DNA of 64,000 bases from Sambucus nigra (Eukaryota > Streptophyta > Magnoliopsida > Dipsacales > Adoxaceae): NCBI GenBank assembly GCA_949130495.1, contig OX422214.1:2588046-2652045 (forward strand), written 5' to 3'. Positions 34,561 through 46,943 of the stretch are shown piece by piece (the first letter of the stretch is position 1; each line of letters opens with the position of its first letter). The notes below the pieces were generated by a model. The model saw only the letters and a list, made by a program, of their open reading frames with translations. It was not told where the DNA came from and ran no database searches. A program made the translations under genes and the position numbers.

Positions 34561-36047
34561 ATCAGGTTCTAGAGTCCTTAGGATCTATGCGAGTTTCTGC
34601 ATTCTTCCGTTAACGTTCTTGACATAAAGCCCTATAAATAGGACTGTTGTGTTCACTGCGTTGTTTTCTTCTGTGAAGTATATTCACTTGATTGGCGTTC
34701 TGATGACAGTTGCTCTTGTTTTGTTTCAGACGTCGCCTAGATTTTGTCGTCTAGGAGGGGATAGGATTAGAAGTACAATACCCATAGCATATTGTGGGTA
34801 CGCTTTAGTCGGGGGTATTTGTTTTCCCCGGTTCCGGAGGAGTTATTGAGGAGATTTCTAGCAGTGGTTCGAGGTGATTTATCGGCAGTCGAGTAAGAAA
34901 GGAAATTTACTCGAATGGCGAATCTTGGTCTTAGTGAGGTAAGTCCGAGGTGAGGTTGGTGTAGTTATCCCAATATCCGGAGTATCGCCTTCTAGTATGA
35001 GGTAGAATGCCTTTGGAGACTCAATTACGTTGTGTAGGACGGAGGGAGTTTTCGGTAGTTGCAATTGCGCCTTGCCCTTCAATATGGTTAGGAAGGGTTC
35101 TGAGGAAGATGTTTCTCTTGTGGAGAAATAGTCTTAGGGATAATGATTGTCCTGGAAGAAGTTAGGGACCCTGAGTTGAGATTTTAGGACGAGGGGAAAC
35201 CATTGAGTTACGGAAATGTAAGGTAGAATACCTTTGTTTGGGTTTAAGTTATGCCTTGTGCGATATTGGGAACGCCGCGTGTGAGGTGTGATGAGTAGCT
35301 AGCTGCTACACCGCTAGGTTGTATGGCATTTTTTTTTCCTAGAGGAGGAAGTGAGCAAGTGTGGCCTTTATATGGCATCTTTGGAGATGATACACCTTTT
35401 CATAACTGAGAGGTTTAGAATTTGGTAGATTTATGGAGAGCGGATGGTTTGGCTCATAGTTGCGCTAGTTTTGAGAACTAGGCTTTGGCTAGAGTATTGT
35501 ATTTGTTGAGGCCTTGTGTCCTAAACATAAGGTGTTTGTTTGGCGTGTCGAAAGACGCGGGATTGATTTATATTGTATTGTTGTATAGGCCCTCGGGCAA
35601 TATTTAAAATATGGAAAATCCTCTTTTTATAAAACCTTAACCCTAGTTCAACTAATCTCAATCCCCGACCTAGCTACACAGTAGTGTATTGGGAGGGTTC
35701 CTTGTTTGGATTTCGCTTGCGAGACCTCCCCCGCACGAAGGTGGCTAGTGTCAGGAATTGAGGAGAGTTCTACCATTGGGAAATTTTAAACTTGTATATA
35801 TTTAGTATGTTGCTATAGAGTATATTGCTGAGGGTATGTTATGATTGAGGCTAATGGAGCTTGATCATAGTTTTACGAGTGGAAACTCGGATACGGGGTG
35901 TATGGGCGCCCTGGGTAGTAGTTGCTTTAAAACTGTATGGTTCGACATGAGAACCAGGAAGGATCGGTATAGTGATCCTAAGAATTGATGTGAGGACTAG
36001 ATGAATTTGAGGTCCTAGGCATGTCTTAAATTTCGCGGACGAAATTT
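34561..36047. other. Non-coding interior of the LARD-like element
   Basis: About 1.5 kb without a recognisable gag, protease, RT or integrase; the longest frames are under 105 codons and match no family I know. It contains a lone diverged copy of the LTR 138-bp repeat (about 35681-35765). It ends with a short vestige resembling a chromovirus pol C-terminus (AAATTTCGCGGACGAAATTT at about 36028-36047). Confidence 0.8.
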
Positions 36048-36062
36048 TTGTAAGGGGGGAAG
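36048..36062 (+). other. Polypurine tract of the LARD-like element
   Basis: GTAAGGGGGGAAG lies directly before the right LTR, which begins at 36065. This is the expected plus-strand priming site. Confidence 0.85.
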
Positions 36063-36064
36063 TG

Positions 36065-39000
36065 TGTAACAACCCTCGATTTTGGAGACTGAGAAATAAA
36101 ATTTTGGGAAAATAAAATTTAATTAAATTGGAGAATTTCAAAATTTGGGAATTGAGGCCCAAAAATAGAGAAAATTTTAAAGTATTCCGGATGACATTTT
36201 TGAGGGTACCATCGATCCCGGAAGGGTCGAGATAGTCAAAATGACTGTCATTGGGTCTTATTTCGGCTCCAGAATGTTTTTAAGTTATTTTGACTTGAAT
36301 TGGAGTAAACGAGTCATTTAAAGTGTGTATTAACATTTAAAATTGGGATTTTGTTTTAAAGGTTTATGTGGCTTATGGATGAAGCCATTTCTCATTTGAG
36401 AGAAAGAGAGAAAAGCCCTAGAGAGAGAAGAAGAAGAAGAAAGGAAGAGAGAGAGGAAGAAAAGCTTGGGGATTTCAGGCCCAACCGTGACATTGAGGAC
36501 GATCCAACCCCTACAAATCTGAGGCAAGTGTTTAATCTTGCTAAATAGCTATTTGTGTATTTCATTTCATAATTTGTGTGGTAAAGAAATGGATTTTTGG
36601 GTATTAACATCAAAACCTAGATTTTTGGGTTTAATCTTGAAATCAATGTTTAAATATGGATTTAATGGATTAGAGGTGGTTGGGATCAACTTTAGGTTGA
36701 TTTATTGGCTTAAAAACATGTTTGGGTTAAAGATTTGGGGGCTTGGTGATGATATTTGGGTATATAATTTCGTGGGTTTGTTGAGAAAGGGTTTTCGGCC
36801 AGCTTAACTGGTATGGCCGGTCGACCGCGGTCTGGGGACCGGTCGACCGCGCCTTAAGGAAAAGCCTACTGCATTTCTTCGTAGGCAAAATTTGGACCCG
36901 CGGTCGACCTGGGGTCTGGGACCGGTCGACCGGTCCCCTGTTTTTAGCCCAAACCTTGGAGTTCTTCTCCCCCTTTTCTTTTGGAGTTTATTCTTAGGGG
37001 CTTCCTTAATGGGCTGTTTTATGGGTTTCCTAAGATGACTTCTAGCCCTTTTTGGTTGGGTTTGTTGATTTGAGGTTCTCTATTATAAAGTAAGAGATGT
37101 CTTTTGGTGACTCATAGGGGGTCTCTCACTTAGTATCTGATGGTGGGAACTTCTTGGAATCATTGGATGAGAAATATCCATGTATGTTGTGAAATTTCTA
37201 GGCCGTCAATTATCTCAAATCCTTATAAGGATAGGATATGGTTAAGATGTAGTTTGGGGCCAATTGGAAGAGAGTGGTTACATACTCTTGAAGAGTGAGG
37301 GGTCTAATATCCTTAGAAAGGTTTAGTCTAAGTAAAAATCGATAACTCTATAGGAGTAAGGGTTACAGAGACTTATTCGAACCATAGGTGACTTTGGGAA
37401 CGGCATGGGATTGTACTATCGACTATAAAGCGGTAGCGTAAATTCTAGTTAGGATAGTTTACTCGTAATTATGGGGATATGATTACTGAGATTCCAATAC
37501 TTGAAATGAGGTTGGAATAATTTGAGGTTTTAGACTATTAAGTCACATGTGTGCCTATGGTTAAATAGTGCTAAGGTAATTATATACTTTTGGTTATGGA
37601 TAAGATGTGTAGTGATGGATTCCTACACAAGCTTGGGTGATAACCCTAATGTTGAATATATATGTATAGATATATACATATGGTTTTGGGAGACTATTCA
37701 TCATAGGAAAAATGATTGAATATGTTTCAAGTGAGGAATTGTATTCACATATCGAGGTACATTTAATGGGAATTGTGGTGACGGCTTGTATATTGAGGAT
37801 TATGTATACTTATAGCCGGGTTTATATATCTTATACATATGAACGAGAATTAGTTTGTATATATATTGATATAGCGATATGTGAATAGATGTGCATATAT
37901 CTATGTATGAATATGAATATATGGATATACTTATGTAGTGGATATACATGGTATGGATATTTAAACCGTATATGATGGTTTATTATATTGGATCATATGA
38001 TGGGATCATATGGATGCATGTATATTGCGTATGTGAGCAATATATATACTTATTTGGTTAAGCATACCCCGCTCATGCTATCATTGGGAAGTTTCCGCGC
38101 AGAGGGTGAGCATCTTGGCATATAGTGCAGGGTGTGGATATTCCCCAGGTCATAGTCGTCCCTTGTGATTATTATACGATATAGATATATATTTTTGGGG
38201 TGAGACGTGGTGGGTATGTTTCGTCTCATTGCCGGTTGGAACTATGACCGCTTCCCGGGACGTCGTGTGTGTGAGTTACCACGAGGTGGGTGTCGTTGAT
38301 CCCCACCAGGTGGTCCCCAGTTGTTACGTGAGCCGGACTCTGGGAAGATGATAGCATTGATGCAGTTTTATCGGCGCTATATATAGCCGGGTATTATATT
38401 TGCATGGCCATTGTACATCATATATGGTATGTACACTTGGTCATGGGTATGGATGATGGTATGTATATATATGGTGAGAATAAAATACCTATATATATAT
38501 TTATATATCCTAGATGAAAGGATATGGTATTCCTAGGGTGCATCTTGGATGATTATGGTGTACCAGACTTATTGGGGGTTGATGTATCGTATTTGAGGAA
38601 TACTTCGGTTACATCACACCAAGGATATTATTGGAGATTCTTTTATTTTATTTTATTTGTTTTCTTTCTTTTCTTTTCTTTCTTTCTTTCTTTCTTTTGT
38701 AGTTTATAGAGTTTAGTAGTAATGGTAGTATTAAATTGTATGTTGGGGATTATGGATCTCTAGGATCGACATTGCCCAGGAGTAGTGTAACGAGGTGGTT
38801 CCTTGTTTGGATTTCGCTTTGCGAGACACCTCACGCACGAAACGCAGTGCCATGTCGAGATTTGAGAGAAGTAATTCTATATGTGGCATCTCGGATATCT
38901 GGTCTTGACCTTATCAGGAGTAGTGTAACAGGGCGGTTCCTTGTTTGGATTTCGCTTTGCGAGACACCTCACGCACGAAACGCAGTGCCATGTCGAGATT

Positions 39001-40117
39001 TGAGAGAAGTAATTCTATATGTGGCATCTCGGATCTCTGGTCTTGACCTTGTCAGGAGTAGTGTAACGGGGCGGTTCCTTGTTTGGATTTCGCTTTGCGA
39101 GACTCCCCACGCACGAAACGTAGTACAATTTTTAGATCAGAGAGAGGTTTTGCCAATATTCTATGCGCATGTTATTAAGAATATTAATTCTTATATTTTA
39201 GCCTATATATATGTATTAAGAATATTAATTCATGAGAATTTAATCGGTATCCCTTTAGCCTATTGTGGCATAATTGTTGTAATCATAATCTTATAGGATT
39301 AGAAAGGGTGGATCCTTAGATTACGACGGGTAAGTAGCTCTCGTGGGTATAGGCTAGGCCTATGATAAGTTAGGTTGTCCTAATAAAATGGGGGTAATAT
39401 TAACTAAAACTTGAGGATGCGAATATGTGCGCGCCTTTAGATGAGAGGTGAGTTGGAGTTTCACGAGAGTACGGTCTCACTTTAATTATGAAATTAAGTG
39501 CACCGGTATTTATTATGCACGGTTAACACACTTGCTAAATATTTTCACATTCGGGGCTCTGACCCATTTACTTTTCTCTCCTCCTTGTATATATATATAT
39601 ATTACCACAAGTATCCTACCGCATGGATGCCGGATGACTTTCTATCCAGAGTTTTGGGAGCCGTGACAGGTGCGGACTGTTGCGGGATGTTTCATGTAGC
39701 CGCTTCCTACTTCTTTAAAATTCTAGGTAGGATTCATGTTGTATATCGGGTTTGTACCCAAGGGATATTTATATACATGTTTATATTTATTCCCTTTCAG
39801 TTATTGTATTGGCTGTGGCCCGACAGCTTATTCGGGTCTACTTTCCGTAGTACATTCAGTTGTACTTATTTTGTTCATTTTATTTCTAGCATTCCAGTTA
39901 TCTTAGTTCTTTCATGCATTCTTGTTTTCTTTTTTAGCGTTAGTTGGTTGGTTGTTGCATTTCATTTAAATTTTCACATCCCGCTTATGTGATTTCGGGT
40001 AGTTAGTCCTATATTAGGTAGCACCGGCAGTTGATGTTGAGACTGGACCATCTGAAACTCCTGATTTAATATAGTATAGGGCTGGCCACCCGTTATTATT
40101 TTAGGCGGGTTGTGACA
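36065..40117 (+). repeat. Right LTR of the LARD-like element
   Basis: 4053 bp with the same order of internal motifs as the left LTR: GC-rich island at about 36815-36940, tandem repeat at 38782-39140, terminal TGTGACA at 40111-40117. Differences from the left LTR are scattered substitutions and the missing AT microsatellite. Confidence 0.93.
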
Positions 40118-42445
40118 TTCTCCACTTAACCCAGCCTGCTCTAATCCTATGCGTAACATCATCACTAATATCTCCATCTTTTTGTATAATCGATCCTAAA
40201 TAACAAAAATGATCATTTCTAAGTATTTCTTGACCCTCCAATTTCACCACATCTCCATTTGTCCTCCTATTACTACTAAAATTACACCCCACATATTCTG
40301 TTTTAGTTCTGCTTATTTTAAATCCTCTTGTTTCTAAAGTTTCTCTCCACAATTCCAACCTAGCATTTATCCCCATCTTAGTCTCATCGACTAAAACAAT
40401 ATCATCTGCAGATAGCATACACGATGGCACCTCATCTTGTATTTGTCCAGTCAACTCATCCATAACAAGAGCAAAGAGATAAGGACTTAATGCTGAACCT
40501 TGGTGTAGCCCTACAGTAATTAAAAATTCATTACTTTCTCCAGCTGATGTTCTTACTGTAGTCATCGCACCATCATACATATCCTTAATCACATCAATAT
40601 ATCTGCGAGTCACTCCTCTTTTATGTAGAACCCACCATATTATATCTCTGGGTATCCTATCATACGCCTTCTCCAAATCTATAAAAATCATATGAAGATC
40701 CTTCTTTTTCTCTCTATACCTCTCCATTAATCTCCTCAATAAATAGACTGCTTCCATTGTTGACCTCCCAGGCATAAACCCAAATTGATTCTCAGATACT
40801 GTTGTCTTCAATCTCAATCTATATTCAATCACTTTCTCCCAAAGTTTCATTGTATGACTCATTAACTTAATACCACGATAATTTGAACAACTTTGTATGT
40901 CCCCTTTATTTTTATAAATAGGTACTAAAATACTTTTTCTCCATTCATCGGGCATCCTATTAGTCAGTAAAATTCTATTAAATAATTTTGTAAGCCATGA
41001 TACTCCATCCTCCCCTAAGCACTTCCAAACCTCAATAGGGATACCATCTGGTCCTAAAGCCTTCCCTGTTTTCATCTTTTTTAGAGCAATCCTGACCTCT
41101 GTTGTCCTAATTCTACGAAAAAATATATGTTCTCGAGTCTCCCTAAGTTCCTCTATATCTAATCTACTCTCATTATCTCCATTTAATAACCTCTCAAAGT
41201 AGTTTTTCCATCTTTTCATAATTTCATCATCTTTGACTAGGACTCTCGAATCATCACTTTTGATGCACTTAACGTTATTAAAATCTTTTGTTTTCCTATC
41301 CCTAAGTTTAGCAAGCTTATAAATACTTTTTTTCCCTTCTTGTGTTCCTAATTTTGTATAAAGATCATCATACGCTTTTAACTTAGCATCTCTTACCACT
41401 TTCTTAACTTCCTTTTTAGTCCATTTATATTTCTCAAAATTCTCTTCATTTCTATTTGTTTGCCATGTTTTAAAGCACTCACTTTTAATTTTTACTATAT
41501 TCTGTACTTCTTCATTCCACCACCAAGTTTCTTTAGACTGTGGCCCTTTGCCTTTTGATTCTTCAAGAATTTCTTTTGATATTCTCCTAATGCATGTGGC
41601 CATCTTATTCCACATTATGTTAGTTTCTTCTTCACTATTCCATGTTGCTTCATTCAATACTTTATCTTTAAATAGTTCTAATTTCTCTCCTTTTAAATTC
41701 CACCACCTAGTTCATGGGTTAATCTTCACTTTTCTCACTCGTGATTGATTTTTAATATTTATATCCAACACCATTATCCTATGTTGTGAGGTTAAGCTCT
41801 CTCCCAGGATAACCTTACAATCTTTACACGTTAATCGGTCTCCTTTCCTAGTAATGAAAAAATCTATTTGGCTCTTATGTGTTCCACTTTTATATGTTAT
41901 TAAGTGTTCAAGCCTCTTTTTAAAACATGTATTTACTAGTACAAAATCATAAGCCATCGCAAAATCTAAGATAGACTCTCCCCCGTCGTTCCTATCTCCA
42001 AAACCATGTCCTCCATGCACTATCTCATATCCTACACGATCTTCTCCTACATGGCCATTAAAATCTCCACCTATATAGATTTTCTCACCTAGGGGTATTT
42101 CTTGAATTAGTTCATCCATTTGTTCCAAAAATTGTACTTTAGTGTGCTCATCTAATCCTACTTGAGGTGCATAAGCACTAACAATATTAATTATGTTTTC
42201 ACCTAATACCAATTTTACAAGTATAAGTCTATCACCTTTCCTAATATCGGTTACGATATCGTCCTAAAAGTTTTTATCTACTATTATTCCAACTCCGTTC
42301 TTATTTCTATGTTTTCCTGTATAATATAATTTAAATCCTCTATTTTCTATTTCTCTAGCTTTCTCACCGACCCATTTAGTTTCTTGTAAACAAGCTATGT
42401 TAACTTTTCTTCTTATCATGGTATCTACTAACTTTTGTTTCCTTC
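40118..42445 (-). pseudogene. RTE-clade LINE endonuclease-reverse transcriptase (5' truncated, two nonsense codons)
   Basis: Read leftward from about 42445, the endonuclease begins LVDTMIRRKVNIACLQETKW (catalytic Glu), continues through IYIGGDFNGHVG and SQIDFFI, and ends SLTSQHRIMVLD. The RT has KMKTGKALGPDGIPIEVWK, SNYRGIKLMSHTMKLWEKVI, FIDLEKAYDRIPRD (catalytic Asp), GLHQGSALSPYLFALVMDEL and CMLSADDIVLVDETK (the catalytic DD kept; the usual Phe of FADD is Ser). All of it is in one frame, broken only by TAG at 42264-42266 and TGA at 41712-41714. The start codon region is missing. The frame continues across the inserted LARD-like element into 30374-29891. RTE elements move by target-primed reverse transcription. 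Apart from these defects the copy is unusually well preserved. Confidence 0.93.
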
Positions 42446-43909
42446 TGTTCTATTAAATTACATAATAGTCTTATACTTTGGTGGATTTTTTCTCCCCTAA
42501 AAACAATGCAATATTTAATGAGTCAGTTCAAACAAATGAGTTGGGTTGAAAATATTCACCAACTTATGTTTTGTGAGAATTCAACAACAAGATGATTGGT
42601 TGTCCGTTTGCTTTATGTAATTTTTTACACTTTAATCTTTTTGTCATGTATTTTGAAACTACTATCAGATTGCCATGGCGTATTTTATATTGTATATAAG
42701 TTGCTTTTGATCTTCAACCAATCAAGATATGGATAGAAAATGGCATGAAATATTCTAGGGGTTGCCTATTACTCAATAATGACAAAAATATGTTTGATCC
42801 AAGACCCTAACAACTTAGTTCTCCTAATGAAGCAAAACTATGCAGGAATGGTAATGTAAATATCTTTGGTTAGATCCTAACTAACCCTGCTTCTCAGCAT
42901 ACACCTTGGAGTAATAAACACGAGAATGATGATAAGGTCCGTCAACACTCCAAATTAAGTGGTGAATCCTCTTTTAACATGAAATTCAAAGTAGATATAA
43001 AATCATCTCTGTCAAAATCAACCGTAATAATAATTTTGATCTTGAGGATGTTCCGGTAAAGAGTAGTTATGGTTACTGTCATAGGAATATAATACAACCA
43101 TGATTTCCTTCTATTCCTGACTCTGCTATCTTGTTGGCTAAATACCCAACTACATTTAATAATTACCTGACGCCTTCATCCAATATACAATAACAACACC
43201 CATTACCTTCACTTGTAAAACTGTAATAATAGAATTCTAATGGTGTATCGGTGCCAAAAAAGGAACAGAGATGTTGCCAAAGTGCTTCCTTTTACAATAG
43301 ATATAAAGCAGTGTCAGGACAAGTTATTCTCTCATATGCAAAGATAAAGTGAGATACGTGTTATGGGGAGAGGAGGGGGGATTTCGAACCCTGTGGCAGC
43401 CATCAAAATGTATTATGCTAAAACTGAACGATACAGAGAGGAGGAATCTTGGAAAGATAAGGAGAAGATAGGCATGCAGTGGAAAACTCAAAAAGGGCCT
43501 CTTGGAGGAGGCTTCGGTGCAAATTATCACTCTTTTATGCACTGTATAATAGTTTTTGTAAGTTAAAACCAACAATGATAGATCAGTGGGCACTTGTTAG
43601 TTTTTCAACCTTTTTATCCAAAGATTCTTAAATGATTGTACTACTACAGCCAATTTTTTTTATTTATTTGAGATGATATAGAACAATCATTGTGAATATT
43701 TTAATGGTGGTAGTTGTAGGGGGTGGGGACTTTTCATTTCATGTGTCCTATCGTTTTCTTTAGATGTGCTTAAAAGTCATTTGAAGGGAAAATAGCATGG
43801 ACAGATCACCAAAGTACCAAAATGTTCTCAAATGATTTCAAAACCTAACATATGGTTTATTTATTTTTCTTATATTTGACTATTTTTCTTTATTACTGTA
43901 TATTAGTGA
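42446..43909. other. Unassigned stretch
   Basis: About 1.5 kb with only short frames. I recognise no protein family, RNA gene or element boundary. About 42700-43010 has codon-like text in one frame with a stop, but no known motif. Confidence 0.4.
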
Positions 43910-44288
43910 TGTGTTTTGTTATATGTAGCGACATGTAGCGAATGATTGTGCTACTGGGAGAAGACTATATTTTATTTTGTATTTTAGTTTGGGGTAACAT
44001 TATCATTTCCTTTTATTTTTAGCCTTTAATTGGTCTCCAAGCATGTTTGGGGCTAATTAGTCATTTTTAGTTATTAGTTGTCCTTTTTAGTCTTTTGGGT
44101 CATTACATGGTTACCAAGTAATTTTTCTCCTATAAATAGGCCCTTCACATTCATTTGTAATTACAATTGAATATTGAGAAAGAGAATATAAAGAGAGAAA
44201 GAAATCCATTTTCTTTGTTTAGTTTTATATGTTGTTGACGGTGGTGTTGTGTAGTTATAATAATAACGCTTTCATATTCATAGATTCA
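43910..44288 (+). repeat. Left LTR of the 43.9-kb element
   Basis: About 379 bp, paired with 45262-45669. The right boundary could be up to 5 bases further on. Confidence 0.75.
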
Positions 44289-45261
44289 CATCAATTTGGT
44301 ATCATAGTTATGTTTTTCTTAGTGTTCGTTATGGTATATGAAGTGGGTATCGAGTTATGATTCCAACTTAATCAACCCTTAAATTATTAGATTTATAAAT
44401 GTCCAAATAGGAATCGGGTGGATGGAAAACCTAGATTCCATCACTGCTAGTAGGGGCGATACCAACCCTTTTTTCCACCACTTTTTCACCCTTTACCACC
44501 TCATCTTCCTCCACCATCACCTGATCCTGCCGCAACACAACCTCCACTACACTCTAAAATACACCCCCATCTTCTTCCCCAATGTCCTTTATTGCCCTAA
44601 ACCTAACCCCACCACCCCCAAACCCTAACCCCTCAAGTGTAATCCTAATCTGACATAACCACTTTTGAACCTATTTTAACCATGTCTCCACTCATCCACA
44701 CCCAACCATAATCAAACCCGATAAATAATGGACCTGCCCTTCTTTGACCCGATCCCCTACCTCCTATTTGACCTCAAATCCGATAAAAAATTGCCTAATG
44801 ACCTGTTTTTGCTACAACTTAAGACTTACATGAAAAATGAGTCCCACTTATGATCCATTTTCTATTATTTGCCATTTTTAGGTCTGACCTTTCGAAATGC
44901 CGTCGCCTTCACTACGCTTATTTTGCCATCGTACTCACAAAGGTGCGGTCATTGAAGTTTCCATCCGATCAGATTCAAGGGTCCACCAAGCCAAGTTGCA
45001 ATTGTGTGCTCATGATGTAGAGAAGGCGGATATGGTCGTCAGTTTCTGATTTCTTGGATTCTGTAGGGAACATTGCCGAAACTTGGGTATATTAGACCCG
45101 TTATTGATGAGGTTCATATGCATGGGACTAATTAAAGTTTGGACAACCCACTTTTGGTTGATTTTGATCGAGGTCCAAATTTTTTTGAAGATTATATCAC
45201 GTGACATTTATGAGTCACCCTACACGCTCGAGGACGAGATTTTCGAAGACGAGGAGAATTA

Positions 45262-45669
45262 TGTATTTTATTATACGTAGCGACACGTAGTGCGTGGTTG
45301 TGATCCCGGGAGAAGACTATCTTTTATTATATTTTTTAGTTTAGGGTAATATTGTCATTTCCTTTTATTTTTTAGTCTTTAATCGATCTCCAAGCACGTT
45401 TGGGGCTAATTAGTCATTTTTAGTTATTAGTCGTCCTTTTTAGTCTTTTGGGTCATTTCTTGGTTACCAAGTAATTTTTCTCCTAGAAATAGGCCCTTCG
45501 CATTCATTTGTAATTATACTTGAATATTGAGAAAGATAATATAAAGAGAGAAAGAAAGCCTTTTTCTTAGTTTAGTTTTATTTATTATTGTTGTTAGTGT
45601 TGTGTAGTTAGTAGTTAATGTGTAGTTGTAATAATAACGCTTCCGTATTCATAGATTCATATTTATTAG
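45262..45669 (+). repeat. Right LTR of the 43.9-kb element
   Basis: About 408 bp, similar to the left LTR with substitutions and a small insertion near the right end (GTTAGTAGTTAATGTGTA). Confidence 0.75.
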
Positions 45670-46724
45670 TGTCTTAGTTTGAGAAGATTAGATGTCATTC
45701 CGGTGATAAATTCTTTGTCTCGGGCTCTGTTTTGAATTACATTAATTGTTACATTGCAGTAAGTTTGCACATATATTTTAGATTACCATGTCCATTTTGC
45801 AATTTCTCCTCAAGGACCAGTTGATTGTGGAACTCAGTGCATGTATTTTTTTGTTATTATTATTATTGTTGATGTTGTTGTTGTTGTTGTTGTTATTTTT
45901 GATTCTATTGTTTGTAAGTGATTATTTTTCTTTATTGTCCTGGTTTAAATTTTCATTTCTATGACTATAGTTTCTTTAAGTATAAGTTGTGTATTAGATT
46001 GTTCTAAGAGTAATTATACATATAGTTGATTGTTTGAATTACCTAAATTTATATTGAACAAATTTTCCTAGTAAATCATTAAATATCAATTTTAAACTAA
46101 AACATATAATCATTGTATTTTGGTAATAACCAAACAACTTTAAAGTATAAAACTACCAAATGAGAAATAATGGAAAAAAGAAAATGAATGAGGGAAAATA
46201 ATTGAGGTAATCTACTGCAAGAATGTAATGTTAGCCCATGTAATATTACAAAATTTAAGTATATGACTCTTCCAAATGCAATTAAATCTATATTATCTTA
46301 TTGGAGGCATACTCCCTTCTAAGCTTAATATACTATCTAATGCCTCACCAATTTGAAAATTCCGTAAGATTAGGTTTTGTGATATCTATGCGATTCTTGT
46401 AGATCGTTTTTACTCAACACGTGTTCATTTTGTAAGATGCTCATTCAAAATTAATATTTATAATAAACAAATCAAGTTTGATCATATTTTTAAACTCATT
46501 ATTAGCTTACTGAATTTGGGTGGAACTAGACTTGATTAACCCAAAACATATTAAGATACGATAAATAAAAAAATCAAGCTTACATGAGTTTGCGTATGAT
46601 GACTTTATTTGATGCTCAATCAAGCTGACTTACAAGATAAATAAGTCAATCGCCAACTTCATATAAAGTTTGTTAGGATTTTCACTCTGAACTGGAGCGA
46701 TCTACTACTTCATTTGGTCCATAT
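45670..46724. other. Non-coding stretch with a GTT/ATT microsatellite
   Basis: A trinucleotide run (TTATTATTATTGTTGATGTTGTTGTT...) lies at about 45852-45897. At about 46200-46380 is a sequence related, in inverse orientation, to 8690-8822. No gene recognised. Confidence 0.5.
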
Positions 46725-46927
46725 TGATGTAATCTAGGGTATAAAAAAAGAAGTTATCTACACAACAACAATAACATGGAAAATGAGGAAGGGTTTATTA
46801 TTTTTCTCTCTAGTCTTTTAATTTCAAAATGACAAAAGTGCTACAAAAGAAGGCCCTTGGGCTATTTATACTAAACATGCAAAAGGTTAAAAAATAAAAA
46901 AATAAAAGAATGTTAAAAAGGACGCCC
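46725..46927 (-). repeat. Short 3' LTR of a chromovirus-type element
   Basis: About 200 bp ending (minus strand) ATTACATCA. On the minus strand it is preceded by the purine-rich CTTCTCAAGGGGGATA (about 46927-46942). It is shorter than, and diverged from, the 5' LTR at 48969-49298. The first bases (TGATGG in relatives) appear to be missing. Confidence 0.6.
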
Positions 46928-46943
46928 ATATCCCCCTTGAGAA

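Larger units (their letters stand above)
30375..40117 (+). mobile_element. LARD-like non-autonomous LTR retrotransposon with about 4.1-kb LTRs
   Basis: Two near-identical LTRs (30375-34546, 4172 bp; 36065-40117, 4053 bp) start TGTAACAACCCTCGATT and end GGCGGGTTGTGACA. They enclose only 1518 bp, with a perfect initiator-Met PBS (34549-34560) and a polypurine tract (about 36048-36062). A perfect 5-bp duplication TTCTC flanks the element (30370-30374 and 40118-40122), inside an RTE LINE. No gag, protease, RT or integrase is encoded; only a vestige resembling a chromovirus C-terminus (KFRGRNF) remains before the polypurine tract. That, the Met PBS and the TGTAACA...TGTGACA ends point to a Tekay/Del-related non-autonomous family (inference). 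The LTRs look very similar by eye (about 15 differences in the first kilobase), so insertion was recent. Confidence 0.95.
43910..45669 (+). mobile_element. Short non-autonomous LTR retrotransposon, second family
   Basis: The LTRs are at about 43910-44288 and 45262-45669, sharing TAGCGACA.GTAG, GGGAGAAGACTAT, GTTTGGGGCTAATTAGTCATTTTTAGTTATTAGT and TCATAGATTCA. A decayed PBS, TGGTATCATAG, follows the left LTR (44297-44307). The roughly 1-kb interior is C-rich, like the element at 12657, and lacks retroviral enzymes. Each LTR has a TATA-like box (TATAAATAGG at about 44132; mutated in the right LTR). TATTAGTG lies at both outer edges (43901-43908, 45674-45681), suggestive of a target duplication, but the exact ends are uncertain. 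Confidence 0.75.
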
